Shown piece after piece: positions 1 through 4,831 of a stretch of DNA of 5,533 nucleotides. Made by a program: the position numbers and the translations under genes. Source of the stretch: Bacteroidales bacterium. GTDB taxonomy: Bacteria > Bacteroidota > Bacteroidia > Bacteroidales > UBA932. The stretch spans positions 1 to 5,533 of the forward strand of contig JAAXVX010000104.1 of assembly GCA_013335275.1 (NCBI GenBank). Direction: 5' to 3'. Position 1 is the first letter of the stretch. Each line of letters begins with the position of its first letter. A model generated the notes under the pieces. It was not told the origin of the DNA, searched no databases, and worked only from the letters and a program-made list of their open reading frames with translations.

Positions 1-1018
1 TTCCAAGGTCGATATGTACATCTTTTTCAACAAATTTCTCCAGCAGGTCGACAATATTTCCCTGGTATGCCAGCGATACAGCCTCTTTGGCAGCTTTTGC
101 AACCGCTATCCTGTCAATCAGCTCATTCAGATTAGTATATACTTCATCTACCCATCCCTGCGAAAATCTTGTTTGTACGGCTTTCGGATTGATTTCTGCA
201 ATAACACCTACAACACCTGCAATAACCGCTGCTTTTGGCTGAGCTCCCGACATTCCGCCAAGTCCGGAACTAACGAATACCTTTCCCCCGGAACCTTTCT
301 CTCCGGGTTTGCTTTTCATTCTTGCTGCATTGAGCAATGTTATGGTAGTTCCGTGAACGATTCCCTGCGGACCTATGTACATAAATGATCCGGCAGTCAT
401 TTGGCCATATTGCGAAACGCCAAGTGCATTAAATTTCTCCCAGTGATCTTTGGATGAGTAGTTTGGAATGACCATTCCGTTGGTAACCACTACTCTTGGC
501 GCATCTTTATGAGACGGAAACAATCCGAAAGGGTGCCCGGAATAAAGGACAAGCGTCTGCTCATCGGTCATTTGAGCAAGGTACTTCATTGTAATCAGGT
601 ACTGGGCCCAGTTCTGGAACACTGCACCGTTACCGCCGTATGTGATAAGTTCATGGGGATGCTGGGCAACTGCGTAATCGAGGTTATTGCTCAACATGAG
701 CATAATTGCAGCAGCCTGAACGGATTTATGGGGAAATTCAGAAATTGAACGTGCAGTAATCTTATAATCCGGACGAAACCGGTACATGTATATCCTGCCG
801 TATTCGGCAAGTTCCTTTGCAAATTCAGGAGCAAGAACGCCGTGCTGCTCTTTTGGAAAATATCTCAGTGCATTGTGAAGAGCAAGTTGTTTTTCTTCAA
901 ATGACAGAATATCCTTTCTCTTTGGTGCGTGATTTATCTCTTTTTCATAAACAGCAGGAGGTGGAAGCTGCTCAGGAATTCCCTGTAAAATTTGTTTTTG
1001 AAACTCGTTAAGACTCAT
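1..1018 (-). CDS. hutU: Urocanate hydratase (urocanase), long form, N-terminal 339 residues
   Basis: Urocanase converts urocanate to 4-imidazolone-5-propionate in cytosolic histidine degradation, using tightly bound NAD+ as an electrophile. I translated the minus strand from the ATG at 1018 to base 2 and found 339 codons with no stop; the rest lies beyond the left edge. Visible family motifs are YGGNG (residues 127-131), NGMVIPNYSS (180-189), YGQMTAGS (204-211) and the glycine-rich GLGGMSGAQ (252-260) of the NAD-binding domain. The C-terminal part with the catalytic cysteine region is outside the window. About 75 residues precede the segment where the short Bacillus/Pseudomonas-type enzymes begin to align. 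This extension (EKQLALHNALRYFP, then APEFAKEL) resembles the longer animal-type UROC1 form, so I expect roughly 660-680 residues in all. The start has no Shine-Dalgarno and lies 18 bases downstream of a TAnnTTTG box. No other hut gene is visible. The family assignment is very secure. Confidence 0.96.
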   Translation of the reverse strand, partial: MSLNEFQKQILQGIPEQLPPPAVYEKEINHAPKRKDILSFEEKQLALHNALRYFPKEQHGVLAPEFAKELAEYGRIYMYRFRPDYKITARSISEFPHKSVQAAAIMLMLSNNLDYAVAQHPHELITYGGNGAVFQNWAQYLITMKYLAQMTDEQTLVLYSGHPFGLFPSHKDAPRVVVTNGMVIPNYSSKDHWEKFNALGVSQYGQMTAGSFMYIGPQGIVHGTTITLLNAARMKSKPGEKGSGGKVFVSSGLGGMSGAQPKAAVIAGVVGVIAEINPKAVQTRFSQGWVDEVYTNLNELIDRIAVAKAAKEAVSLAYQGNIVDLLEKFVEKDVHIDLG

Positions 1019-1037
1019 AATTAATTTTTTAGTGGTG

Positions 1038-1063
1038 CAAAGTTAATAAAAAGGGTCTAACAA
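1038..1063 (-). promoter_or_regulatory. Candidate hutU promoter, Bacteroidota type
   Basis: Read on the minus strand, TAACTTTG (1045 down to 1038) matches the Bacteroidota -7 consensus TAnnTTTG exactly. A TTG lies upstream at 1063-1061, but the 15-base spacing is shorter than the usual 19-21, so the -33 element is weak. The predicted start of transcription near 1031-1033 would leave a leader of only about 13-15 bases before the hutU ATG. The -7 match is seen directly; promoter function is inferred. Confidence 0.45.
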
Positions 1064-1095
1064 TTTGCCCGTTATAAAAATTATCCATACTTTTG
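1064..1095 (+). promoter_or_regulatory. Candidate rpsU promoter, Bacteroidota type
   Basis: TTTG at 1064-1067 and TACTTTTG at 1088-1095 are separated by 20 bases. Both boxes and the spacing fit the Bacteroidota housekeeping consensus (TTTG, 19-21 bases, TAnnTTTG). Transcription should begin about 1100-1103, giving rpsU a very short leader with its Shine-Dalgarno almost at the 5' end. It lies back to back with the hutU promoter. Confidence 0.65.
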
Positions 1096-1106
1096 CCCCC
1101 CTATGA

Positions 1107-1118
1107 AAAGGAGGTGTT
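1107..1118 (+). promoter_or_regulatory. Extended Shine-Dalgarno of rpsU, probable autoregulatory site
   Basis: AAAGGAGGTGTT is, from memory of Bacteroidota 16S rRNA 3' ends (AACACCUCCUUU), a 12-base perfect complement of the anti-Shine-Dalgarno tail. It includes the TT where Gammaproteobacteria would have AT. GGAGG ends 10 bases before the GTG start. The hutU, xerC, PAP2 and lplA starts have no comparable sequence, as expected in a phylum that mostly does not use Shine-Dalgarno pairing. In Flavobacterium johnsoniae, bS21, bS18 and bS6 bury the anti-Shine-Dalgarno, and a strong site in front of the bS21 gene has been proposed to let bS21 control its own synthesis. The same role is inferred here. 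Confidence 0.8.
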
Positions 1119-1124
1119 GTCAGC

Positions 1125-1316
1125 GTGATTATTGTACCAATTAAAGAGGGCGAAAACATTGAAAGAGCGCTTAAGAAATTTAAGCGTAAATTCGAGAAAA
1201 CCGGTATTATCCGTGAACTCAGAAGCAGAAAAACTTTTGTTAAACAATCTGTAAAGAGACGCGACGAAGTTAAAAAAGCTGTATACGTGCAAAATCTTCG
1301 TCTCAACGAAGAGTAA
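1125..1316 (+). CDS. rpsU: Small ribosomal subunit protein bS21
   Basis: bS21 is a small basic protein of the 30S platform, next to the 3' end of 16S rRNA. The 63-residue product has the family signature: KEGENIERALKKFKRKFEKTG (residues 7-27, where IERALKKFKRK is the core), ELRSR (31-35), FVKQSVKRR (38-46), then a helical basic tail ending NLRLNEE. Length is normal for Bacteroidota. The start is GTG at 1125; the next residues, IIVPIKEG, match the usual N-terminus. It is preceded by an exceptional Shine-Dalgarno and a Bacteroidota promoter, and followed by a terminator, so it is probably a single-gene transcript. Tyr54 (KAVY) is at the position I recall as contacting the sequestered anti-Shine-Dalgarno in F. 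johnsoniae ribosomes; that point is from memory. The identity is certain from sequence; autoregulation is inferred. Confidence 0.97.
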   Translation: MIIVPIKEGENIERALKKFKRKFEKTGIIRELRSRKTFVKQSVKRRDEVKKAVYVQNLRLNEE

Positions 1317-1339
1317 TTTTGTAAGTAACATTCTATAAT

Positions 1340-1370
1340 AAGAGGCTGACCCAACAGGTTGGCCTCTTTT
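1340..1370 (+). terminator. Rho-independent terminator after rpsU
   Basis: AAGAGGC (1340-1346) pairs with GCCTCTT (1362-1368). Inside it CCAA/TTGG gives an inner stem around a CAGG loop with a short bulge on the 5' side. The stem runs into TTTT (1367-1370), and after CG and G more T follows. It starts 24 bases after the rpsU stop, so xerC probably has its own promoter. Confidence 0.75.
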
Positions 1371-1385
1371 CGTTGTTTCTCCTCT

Positions 1386-1424
1386 TGCCGAATCTCCGGC
1401 AGCGAGTTTTCATTACTTCTCGCT
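1386..1424. repeat. Two small adjacent inverted repeats
   Basis: TGCCG (1386-1390) and CGGCA (1397-1401) can form a 5-bp hairpin with a 6-base loop. AGCGAG (1401-1406) and CTCGCT (1419-1424) form a 6-bp stem with a 12-base loop directly after it. They sit just after the rpsU terminator at the entry to the repeat region. No function can be assigned, and either could be chance. Confidence 0.35.
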
Positions 1425-1426
1425 CT

Positions 1427-1569
1427 TTTACACACTGCCTACTAATTGATGAGGGCTTGTGCGTCCTCAGTCGTTCCGTTTTGCTTCACTCCCTCCGGCC
1501 GAATCACCCTCATCAATTAGTAGGTATTAGATATACAGCCGGGAGAAAAACACAACTCGGTGCCGGCGA
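1427..1569 (+). repeat. Repeat unit A: palindrome-bounded element with direct-repeat flanks
   Basis: A perfect 18-bp inverted repeat, CCTACTAATTGATGAGGG (1438-1455) and its complement (1507-1524), encloses a 51-base core. The 29 bases 1427-1455 recur as 1786-1814 with 26 identities. On the right, 1547-1569 recurs as 1896-1918 with 19 of 23 identities, starting AAAAC and ending GCCGGCGA. Both flank matches are in direct orientation, whereas the core matches unit B only on the opposite strand. There is no target-site duplication directly outside the inverted repeat. It resembles a small non-autonomous repetitive element or a structured intergenic repeat; no coding is apparent. Confidence 0.8.
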
Positions 1570-1610
1570 CAAGTGAGATATCAACGAAAAGAGTTTCTAA
1601 TAAGAATAAA

Positions 1611-1698
1611 TTGGTGCGGCTTCGCCGCGGTTTAAAATTCCTGCGGCCGGCAAATCTTTTCCGCCGAAGGCGTAAACCTGCGACGGAGGAGCACCTAA
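1611..1698. repeat. GC-rich nested palindrome between the two repeat units
   Basis: Several inverted repeats are nested here. TTGGTGC (1611-1617) pairs with GCACCTAA (1691-1698) with one bulged T. GCGGC/GCCGC (1616-1628) forms a local hairpin around TTC. GGTTTA (1629-1634) pairs with TAAACC (1673-1678), and CGC next to it (1626-1628) can pair with GCG (1680-1682) across a bulge. CGCC GAA GGCG (1662-1672) is another local hairpin. At 88 bases it is about as long as the 87-base palindrome of unit A, but it shares no clear primary sequence with it. It could be a third, diverged repetitive element or a structured RNA. Confidence 0.55.
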
Positions 1699-1785
1699 CT
1701 TGCCCCCTTTTTGTAGCGACTATGTGTCAACCAATTCCAAGACGGGACAATCTTAGGCGGAGAGTTGTAACATTTCTGAACAATC

Positions 1786-1918
1786 TTTACACACAGCCAA
1801 CGAATTGATGAGGGCGATTCGGCCGGAACGAAGTGAAACGGAGCGAGGACGCACAAGCCCGAAGAGGTTAGGTGGCTGTGGGATATTTACTGAATAAAAC
1901 GCAACTTGCCGCCGGCGA
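1786..1918 (+). repeat. Repeat unit B: related to unit A with the core inverted
   Basis: Left flank 1786-1814 and right flank 1896-1918 match unit A in direct orientation. The core 1815-1857 matches the reverse complement of unit A's core: GATTCGGCCGGA (1816-1827) equals the complement of 1494-1505, and GAGGACGCACAAGCCC (1845-1860) equals the complement of 1453-1468, 16 of 16. Two short gaps (4 bases each) fall in the middle. The right-hand palindrome arm is diverged (about 10 of 18 positions kept). An outer inverted repeat, CACAGCCA (1792-1799) with TGGCTGTG (1873-1880), still closes the structure. The unit ends 58 bases before the xerC start. Confidence 0.78.
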
Positions 1919-1976
1919 TTCGGACACAATTAATTATTGTTTGTTTCACGATTATTTATTAAATTAGTAGCGGATT

Positions 1977-2879
1977 ATGGGAACAATGGAGGAATTCATA
2001 GATTATCTGAAAGTGAACCGGAGATACTCTCCCAGAACTCAGATACTTTACAGGGAGTATATTGGTGAACTTTATGAATTTGTTGCACCCGATAGCGAGG
2101 AAGATTTTTTAAGTTCTTTGAAACCAAATATAATCAGAGGTTTTATTGCTCAGGGTCTTGACTCAGGGTTAAGCCCGAGAACAATGAATCTGAAGCTCTC
2201 CGCGATTAGCAGCTATTGCAGTTACCTCATGCGCAAGGGGCTTATAGATTCAAATCCCGTGAAAAAAGTATACCGTCCGAAGCAATCAAAAAAACTTCCT
2301 GAGTTTTACGTTCAGAGTGCAATGGAAAACTACTTTGAAAGAGAATTTGACCACAATGACTTTTTAGCGGTAAGAGACCGGATGGTAGTATCTACTCTCT
2401 ATTCTACCGGAATAAGAAGGGCAGAGCTGGCTTCCCTGAAAATAGCGAACTGGGATAAGAGCCGCTCATTGTTCAGAATTACCGGCAAAGGCGATAAAAT
2501 AAGGGAAGTTCCCGTTCCGGGACCGCTTTCGGACGAACTTACCAAATACCTTGAAGGCTTTAACGGCTATTATCCGGAAAATCCGGGAGGGTATCTCTTT
2601 CTTACAGATTCCGGGCAACCATTCTACCTCTCGTTTGTTAATAAAATAGTGAGCAGGGAGCTGGCAAAATCGGCAGGGTTTTCAGGTAAAAAATCGCCCC
2701 ACCTTTTAAGACACTCAATTGCTACCCATCTGTTAAACAACGGTGCCGATCTAAACAGCATAAAAGAGGTATTGGGACATTCATCGCTTGCCGCAACACA
2801 GGTATATACCCATAACTCATTTGAACAGCTGAAAAAAATATTTTTAACCGCTCATCCGCGAGCAAAAAAAGGAGGATAA
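1977..2879 (+). CDS. xerC: Tyrosine recombinase, XerC/XerD family
   Basis: Xer recombinases act at the chromosomal dif site, cutting and rejoining DNA through a phosphotyrosine intermediate to resolve chromosome dimers. The 300-residue length is typical. Residues 1-95 form the N-terminal SAM-like DNA-binding domain; residues 105-295 are catalytic. All active-site residues are present: Arg147 in TGIRRAEL, Lys171 in GKGDK, His242 and Arg245 in HLLRH, His268 in LGHSS and the nucleophile Tyr277 in TQVYTH. No frameshift or truncation is seen. I chose the ATG at 1977; the ATG at 1986 (MEEFIDYL) is also possible, and neither has a Shine-Dalgarno. The stop is one base from the hpf start, so the two are co-transcribed. 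Location between rpsU and hpf is common in Bacteroidota and argues for a housekeeping Xer rather than a phage integrase. XerC versus XerD cannot be decided from sequence alone. Confidence 0.93.
   Translation: MGTMEEFIDYLKVNRRYSPRTQILYREYIGELYEFVAPDSEEDFLSSLKPNIIRGFIAQGLDSGLSPRTMNLKLSAISSYCSYLMRKGLIDSNPVKKVYRPKQSKKLPEFYVQSAMENYFEREFDHNDFLAVRDRMVVSTLYSTGIRRAELASLKIANWDKSRSLFRITGKGDKIREVPVPGPLSDELTKYLEGFNGYYPENPGGYLFLTDSGQPFYLSFVNKIVSRELAKSAGFSGKKSPHLLRHSIATHLLNNGADLNSIKEVLGHSSLAATQVYTHNSFEQLKKIFLTAHPRAKKGG
2868..2875 (+). promoter_or_regulatory. Shine-Dalgarno of hpf inside the xerC tail
   Basis: AAAGGAGG ends 5 bases before the hpf ATG and is read as Lys-Gly-Gly, the last residues of the recombinase. 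It is a canonical Shine-Dalgarno with good spacing, the only one in the window besides that of rpsU. Because these bases also encode protein, coincidence cannot be excluded. Confidence 0.6.
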
Positions 2880-2880
2880 T

Positions 2881-3174
2881 ATGGAAATCAGGATTCAATC
2901 GCTTAAGTTTGATGCAGATCAGAAATTGATTGATTTTATTGAGAAGAAACTTGCAAAACTTCCAAGGTATTATGAAGATGTAAAAGGTGTAGAGGTTATT
3001 TTGAGCCTGTTACCGGATTTTGATAACAAAAACGTAAAAATTAAGATTGACATTCCGGGCAACGACATAATTGTAGAGCGACACTCGGCAAAATTCGAAG
3101 ACGCATTAGTAGACTGCGTTGATGTACTAAAAGACCTTCTTGTGAAAGTAAAAGAGAAAAGACATGATAGTTAG
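2881..3174 (+). CDS. hpf: Ribosome hibernation-promoting factor, short form
   Basis: HPF/RaiA (formerly sigma-54 modulation protein) proteins bind the 30S decoding channel over the A and P sites in starvation, block translation and favour inactive 70S or 100S ribosomes. The product is 97 residues, the single-domain length; the C-terminal dimerisation domain of long HPF is absent. The pattern fits the beta-alpha-beta-beta-beta-alpha fold: MEIRIQSLKF (1-10), a helix from DADQKLIDFIEKKLAKL, strands around VKGVEVILSLL and NVKIKIDIPG, then the helix FEDALVDCVDVLKDLLVKVKEKR. The basic tail suits rRNA binding. It is the second gene of the xerC-hpf pair, starting one base after the xerC stop, with a strong Shine-Dalgarno of its own. 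It meets lplA tail to tail. Confidence 0.92.
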   Translation: MEIRIQSLKFDADQKLIDFIEKKLAKLPRYYEDVKGVEVILSLLPDFDNKNVKIKIDIPGNDIIVERHSAKFEDALVDCVDVLKDLLVKVKEKRHDS

Positions 3175-3193
3175 TCTGGGTATTAATCCCAGA
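3175..3193. terminator. Small hairpin between convergent hpf and lplA
   Basis: TCTGGG (3175-3180) and CCCAGA (3188-3193) are perfect inverted repeats around a 7-base AT loop, placed exactly between the two convergent stop codons and overlapping the last lplA codons. A 6-bp stem without a T-run is weak for a rho-independent terminator, so a bidirectional terminator role is only a suggestion. Confidence 0.35.
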
Positions 3194-4175
3194 ACATAGA
3201 AAGAAACTCCTCTCCCTCGATATTTGAAATATAGTCGGAGAGGTTTATCTTTTTAATGAGTTCTTCAAGCGACTTGTGTGTATGGCGGCTGCCTCTGATA
3301 ATATTTTCAAGTTCAGGGGTCTCTTTGTTGAAAAAGTAATCGCCATAGATTTTAATATCGGTAATTATTCCCTTGTCAACCTCAAAGTATAATTCAACCA
3401 GGCCGGCAGGGAATTTTTTAACTTTTGAATACTGATATTTCGGGGAATTCCCGTAATTCCAGCTATCCCGGCTATATCTCTCACTGTAAAGTTTTCCAAT
3501 TGCTTCGATATCTTCTTTGGAATAGCTGTAAAGATTATATCCGCTATTCTCTTTGCCGGCAATTTCATTGTGAAGGAAATCAATAAACTCCTGAATAGTC
3601 ATGGGAGTTTTTAAGTGCTCCTCAATATTTGTAACTCTGCTTCTGTTGGATTGTACAGATTTTCCTATAAATTTTTCCGGTCTTGCTGCGAGAGCATTTG
3701 AAAGATTGGCCATCGAAGAAGAAAAGAGCAGAGTGCCATGTTGAAGGACTCTGTTTTTATATCTCGCCACGGCATTTCCCGAAAACTTTTTGCCATCAAT
3801 AAGCAAATCGTTTCTTCCTTCGAGATACGCCTCAACTCCAAGTTTGCGAAGAGCATCAATGATTGGCCTTGTAAACCGGGCAAACATTGCAGAACTCTCC
3901 TCATTTTCTTCAATGTTGTCGATAAATGTAAAGTTTACATTTCCCATATCGTGGAAAACAGCACCGCCGCCTGTGAGCCTTCTCACAACCGGTATTTTAT
4001 TCTCCAGCACATATTCAACATTAATTTCGGCAAAAGCATTTTGATGGTGTCCAACAATTATCGAGTTTCCATTTTGCCAAAGACGGAAAATAGGTTCTTT
4101 GAATTTTTTAAAGAGATACTCTTCCGCAGCAAGGTTCCACTGAGGATCTGTGCTTTTGTCAATAATATAATACAT
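3183..4175 (-). CDS. lplA: Lipoate-protein ligase A
   Basis: LplA activates free lipoate with ATP to lipoyl-AMP and transfers it to the lysine of lipoyl domains (pyruvate and 2-oxoglutarate dehydrogenase E2, GcvH) in the cytosol. The 330-residue product is close to the 337 of E. coli LplA. Motifs seen are RRLTGGGAVFHD (65-76, substrate-binding loop), NVNFTF (79-84), GKKFSGNA (128-135) with the key lysine at about 130, QHGTLL (146-151) and RVTNI (180-184). Residues about 245-330 form the C-terminal accessory domain found in full-length LplA, which supports the ligase rather than an octanoyltransferase. The frame stays open upstream to 4292, but that would overlap the PAP2 gene by about 100 bases and precede the family N-terminus (MYYIIDKSTDPQWNLAAEEY), so I start at 4175. 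No Shine-Dalgarno is present. It is the last gene of the obg-PAP2-lplA run, 13 bases after the PAP2 stop. Confidence 0.93.
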   Translation of the reverse strand: MYYIIDKSTDPQWNLAAEEYLFKKFKEPIFRLWQNGNSIIVGHHQNAFAEINVEYVLENKIPVVRRLTGGGAVFHDMGNVNFTFIDNIEENEESSAMFARFTRPIIDALRKLGVEAYLEGRNDLLIDGKKFSGNAVARYKNRVLQHGTLLFSSSMANLSNALAARPEKFIGKSVQSNRSRVTNIEEHLKTPMTIQEFIDFLHNEIAGKENSGYNLYSYSKEDIEAIGKLYSERYSRDSWNYGNSPKYQYSKVKKFPAGLVELYFEVDKGIITDIKIYGDYFFNKETPELENIIRGSRHTHKSLEELIKKINLSDYISNIEGEEFLSMFWD

Positions 4176-4188
4176 GTGAACTTTCGGT

Positions 4189-4815
4189 TTATTTAACAAC
4201 AGATTTGGCGGGAAATCGTTTATAGAAATAACATACGAGGCGATACAAAAGATATCCGAAAATAAAGCCCAGCAATGCTCCGCCCAATACATCGCCAGGG
4301 AAATGCCGGCCTACATATATTCTGCTGTAGCATACCAAAAGGGCCCAAAAGAAGATGAAAATTGTGTACCACCTTTTTCTGAAAATTAAAGAGGTAATGG
4401 TTGCAAATCCAAAGACATTTGTTGCGTGGCTCGATACAAAGCTGAAACTGTTTCTGTTTGCTTCAAGGACTCTGGCAATATGAACAGTGAGCGGGTCCCA
4501 TCCCGGACGTAGCCTCTCCACAAGATATTTTGTCTGATTTGAAAGGAAGTCCGAGAGCGCAAAAGCAACAATTATTCCTATAAAGGCAATTACTGCAAAC
4601 TTTGTGTCTTTTTTATGTATGCTGATAAATGGTTTGTCTTTCGCTCTCAAGTTGATTCTGACAGAAAAAAAGAGCGAAGCGGCAATAATGAGATAAAGAG
4701 GAATCCATGGAGCCCTCGCAGAAAAGAGTTTCATCATCTCATCGAAGAAAGGCGAATGGAAACTGTTAATTGATAAAAAAAGCTCTCTGTCCCATTCAAT
4801 AATTTTATCAAACAT
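4189..4815 (-). CDS. PAP2-family membrane phosphatase
   Basis: PAP2 (type 2 phosphatidic acid phosphatase) enzymes remove phosphate from lipid phosphates such as phosphatidate or undecaprenyl pyrophosphate, usually on the outer face of the inner membrane. The 208-residue protein carries the three-part active site: K96-x6-R103-P104 (KYLVERLRP), SSH at 128-130 in place of the usual PSGH with histidine 130 kept, and SR-x5-H-x3-D at 164-175 (SRIYVGRHFPGD), where His171 is the expected nucleophile. Hydrophobic segments near 37-53, 73-90, 134-146, 150-163 and 176-197 suggest five to six membrane helices. A basic linker (RAKDKPFISIHKKD, 57-70) separates the first two. Its substrate cannot be told from sequence; undecaprenyl pyrophosphate recycling is one possibility. 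It lies 16 bases after obg and 13 before lplA, so it is very likely co-transcribed. The start has no Shine-Dalgarno. Confidence 0.9.
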   Translation of the reverse strand: MFDKIIEWDRELFLSINSFHSPFFDEMMKLFSARAPWIPLYLIIAASLFFSVRINLRAKDKPFISIHKKDTKFAVIAFIGIIVAFALSDFLSNQTKYLVERLRPGWDPLTVHIARVLEANRNSFSFVSSHATNVFGFATITSLIFRKRWYTIFIFFWALLVCYSRIYVGRHFPGDVLGGALLGFIFGYLLYRLVCYFYKRFPAKSVVK

Positions 4816-4831
4816 AATCTTAGATTTTAGG

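Larger units (their letters stand above)
1371..1976. other. Gene-free interval between rpsU terminator and xerC
   Basis: No convincing gene is seen in these 606 bases on either strand. The open frames present run through palindromes and give arginine-rich, low-complexity products. The interval holds two small hairpins, repeat unit A, the GC-rich nested palindrome and repeat unit B. It ends in an AT-rich stretch (1928-1970) that probably contains the xerC promoter, although no exact TAnnTTTG box is present; the nearest is TATTGTTTG with one extra base at 1935-1943. I found no tRNA cloverleaf and no dif-like 28-bp site. Confidence 0.6.

Noticed and set aside
1043..1435. Open frames on the minus strand opposite rpsU
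   Set aside because: They are antisense to the secure bS21 gene and span its promoter and terminator.
1438..1524. Classical miniature transposon (MITE) with 18-bp terminal inverted repeats
   Set aside because: There is no target-site duplication directly outside the arms, and the sequence outside the arms is itself shared with unit B, so the repeat boundary lies beyond the inverted repeat. Not excluded as an ancestral origin.
1373..1576. 67-residue open frame across repeat unit A
   Set aside because: It starts just after the rpsU terminator and crosses both arms of the perfect inverted repeat. Protein coding would not explain the symmetry, and no family is recognised.
1611..1660. tRNA-like T-arm (GGTTTAAAATTCC)
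   Set aside because: No acceptor stem, anticodon arm or D-arm can be built around it.
1560..1808. 82-residue open frame on the plus strand in the repeat region
   Set aside because: It runs through the GC-rich palindrome and ends in unit B. The arginine-rich composition (RLRRG, FRRRRK) follows from the repeats. There is no recognisable domain and no ribosome binding site.
1693..1873. Integron attC site: ACCTAAC (RYYYAAC) at 1693-1699 and GTTAGGT (GTTRRRY) at 1867-1873 in the right order
   Set aside because: The 181-base span is longer than known attC sites, no inner L boxes or cassette ORF are seen, and the recombinase next door is Xer-like without visible evidence of the integron integrase insertion.
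1935..1943. TAnnTTTG promoter box for xerC
   Set aside because: TATTGTTTG has three bases instead of two between TA and TTTG and no TTG at the proper distance upstream, so it is not reported as a promoter.
1371..1976. CRISPR array or phage attachment site
   Set aside because: There are only two diverged units more than 350 bases apart with inverted cores, no regular short repeats, no tRNA and no duplicated att core.
3738..4196. 152-residue plus-strand open frame opposite lplA
   Set aside because: It is a shadow of the lipoate ligase gene, which has all family motifs in the minus-strand frame.
4176..4292. N-terminal extension of lplA
   Set aside because: It would overlap the end of the PAP2 gene by about 100 bases. 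The added 39 residues have no counterpart in LplA, and the family N-terminus begins at the internal ATG at 4175.
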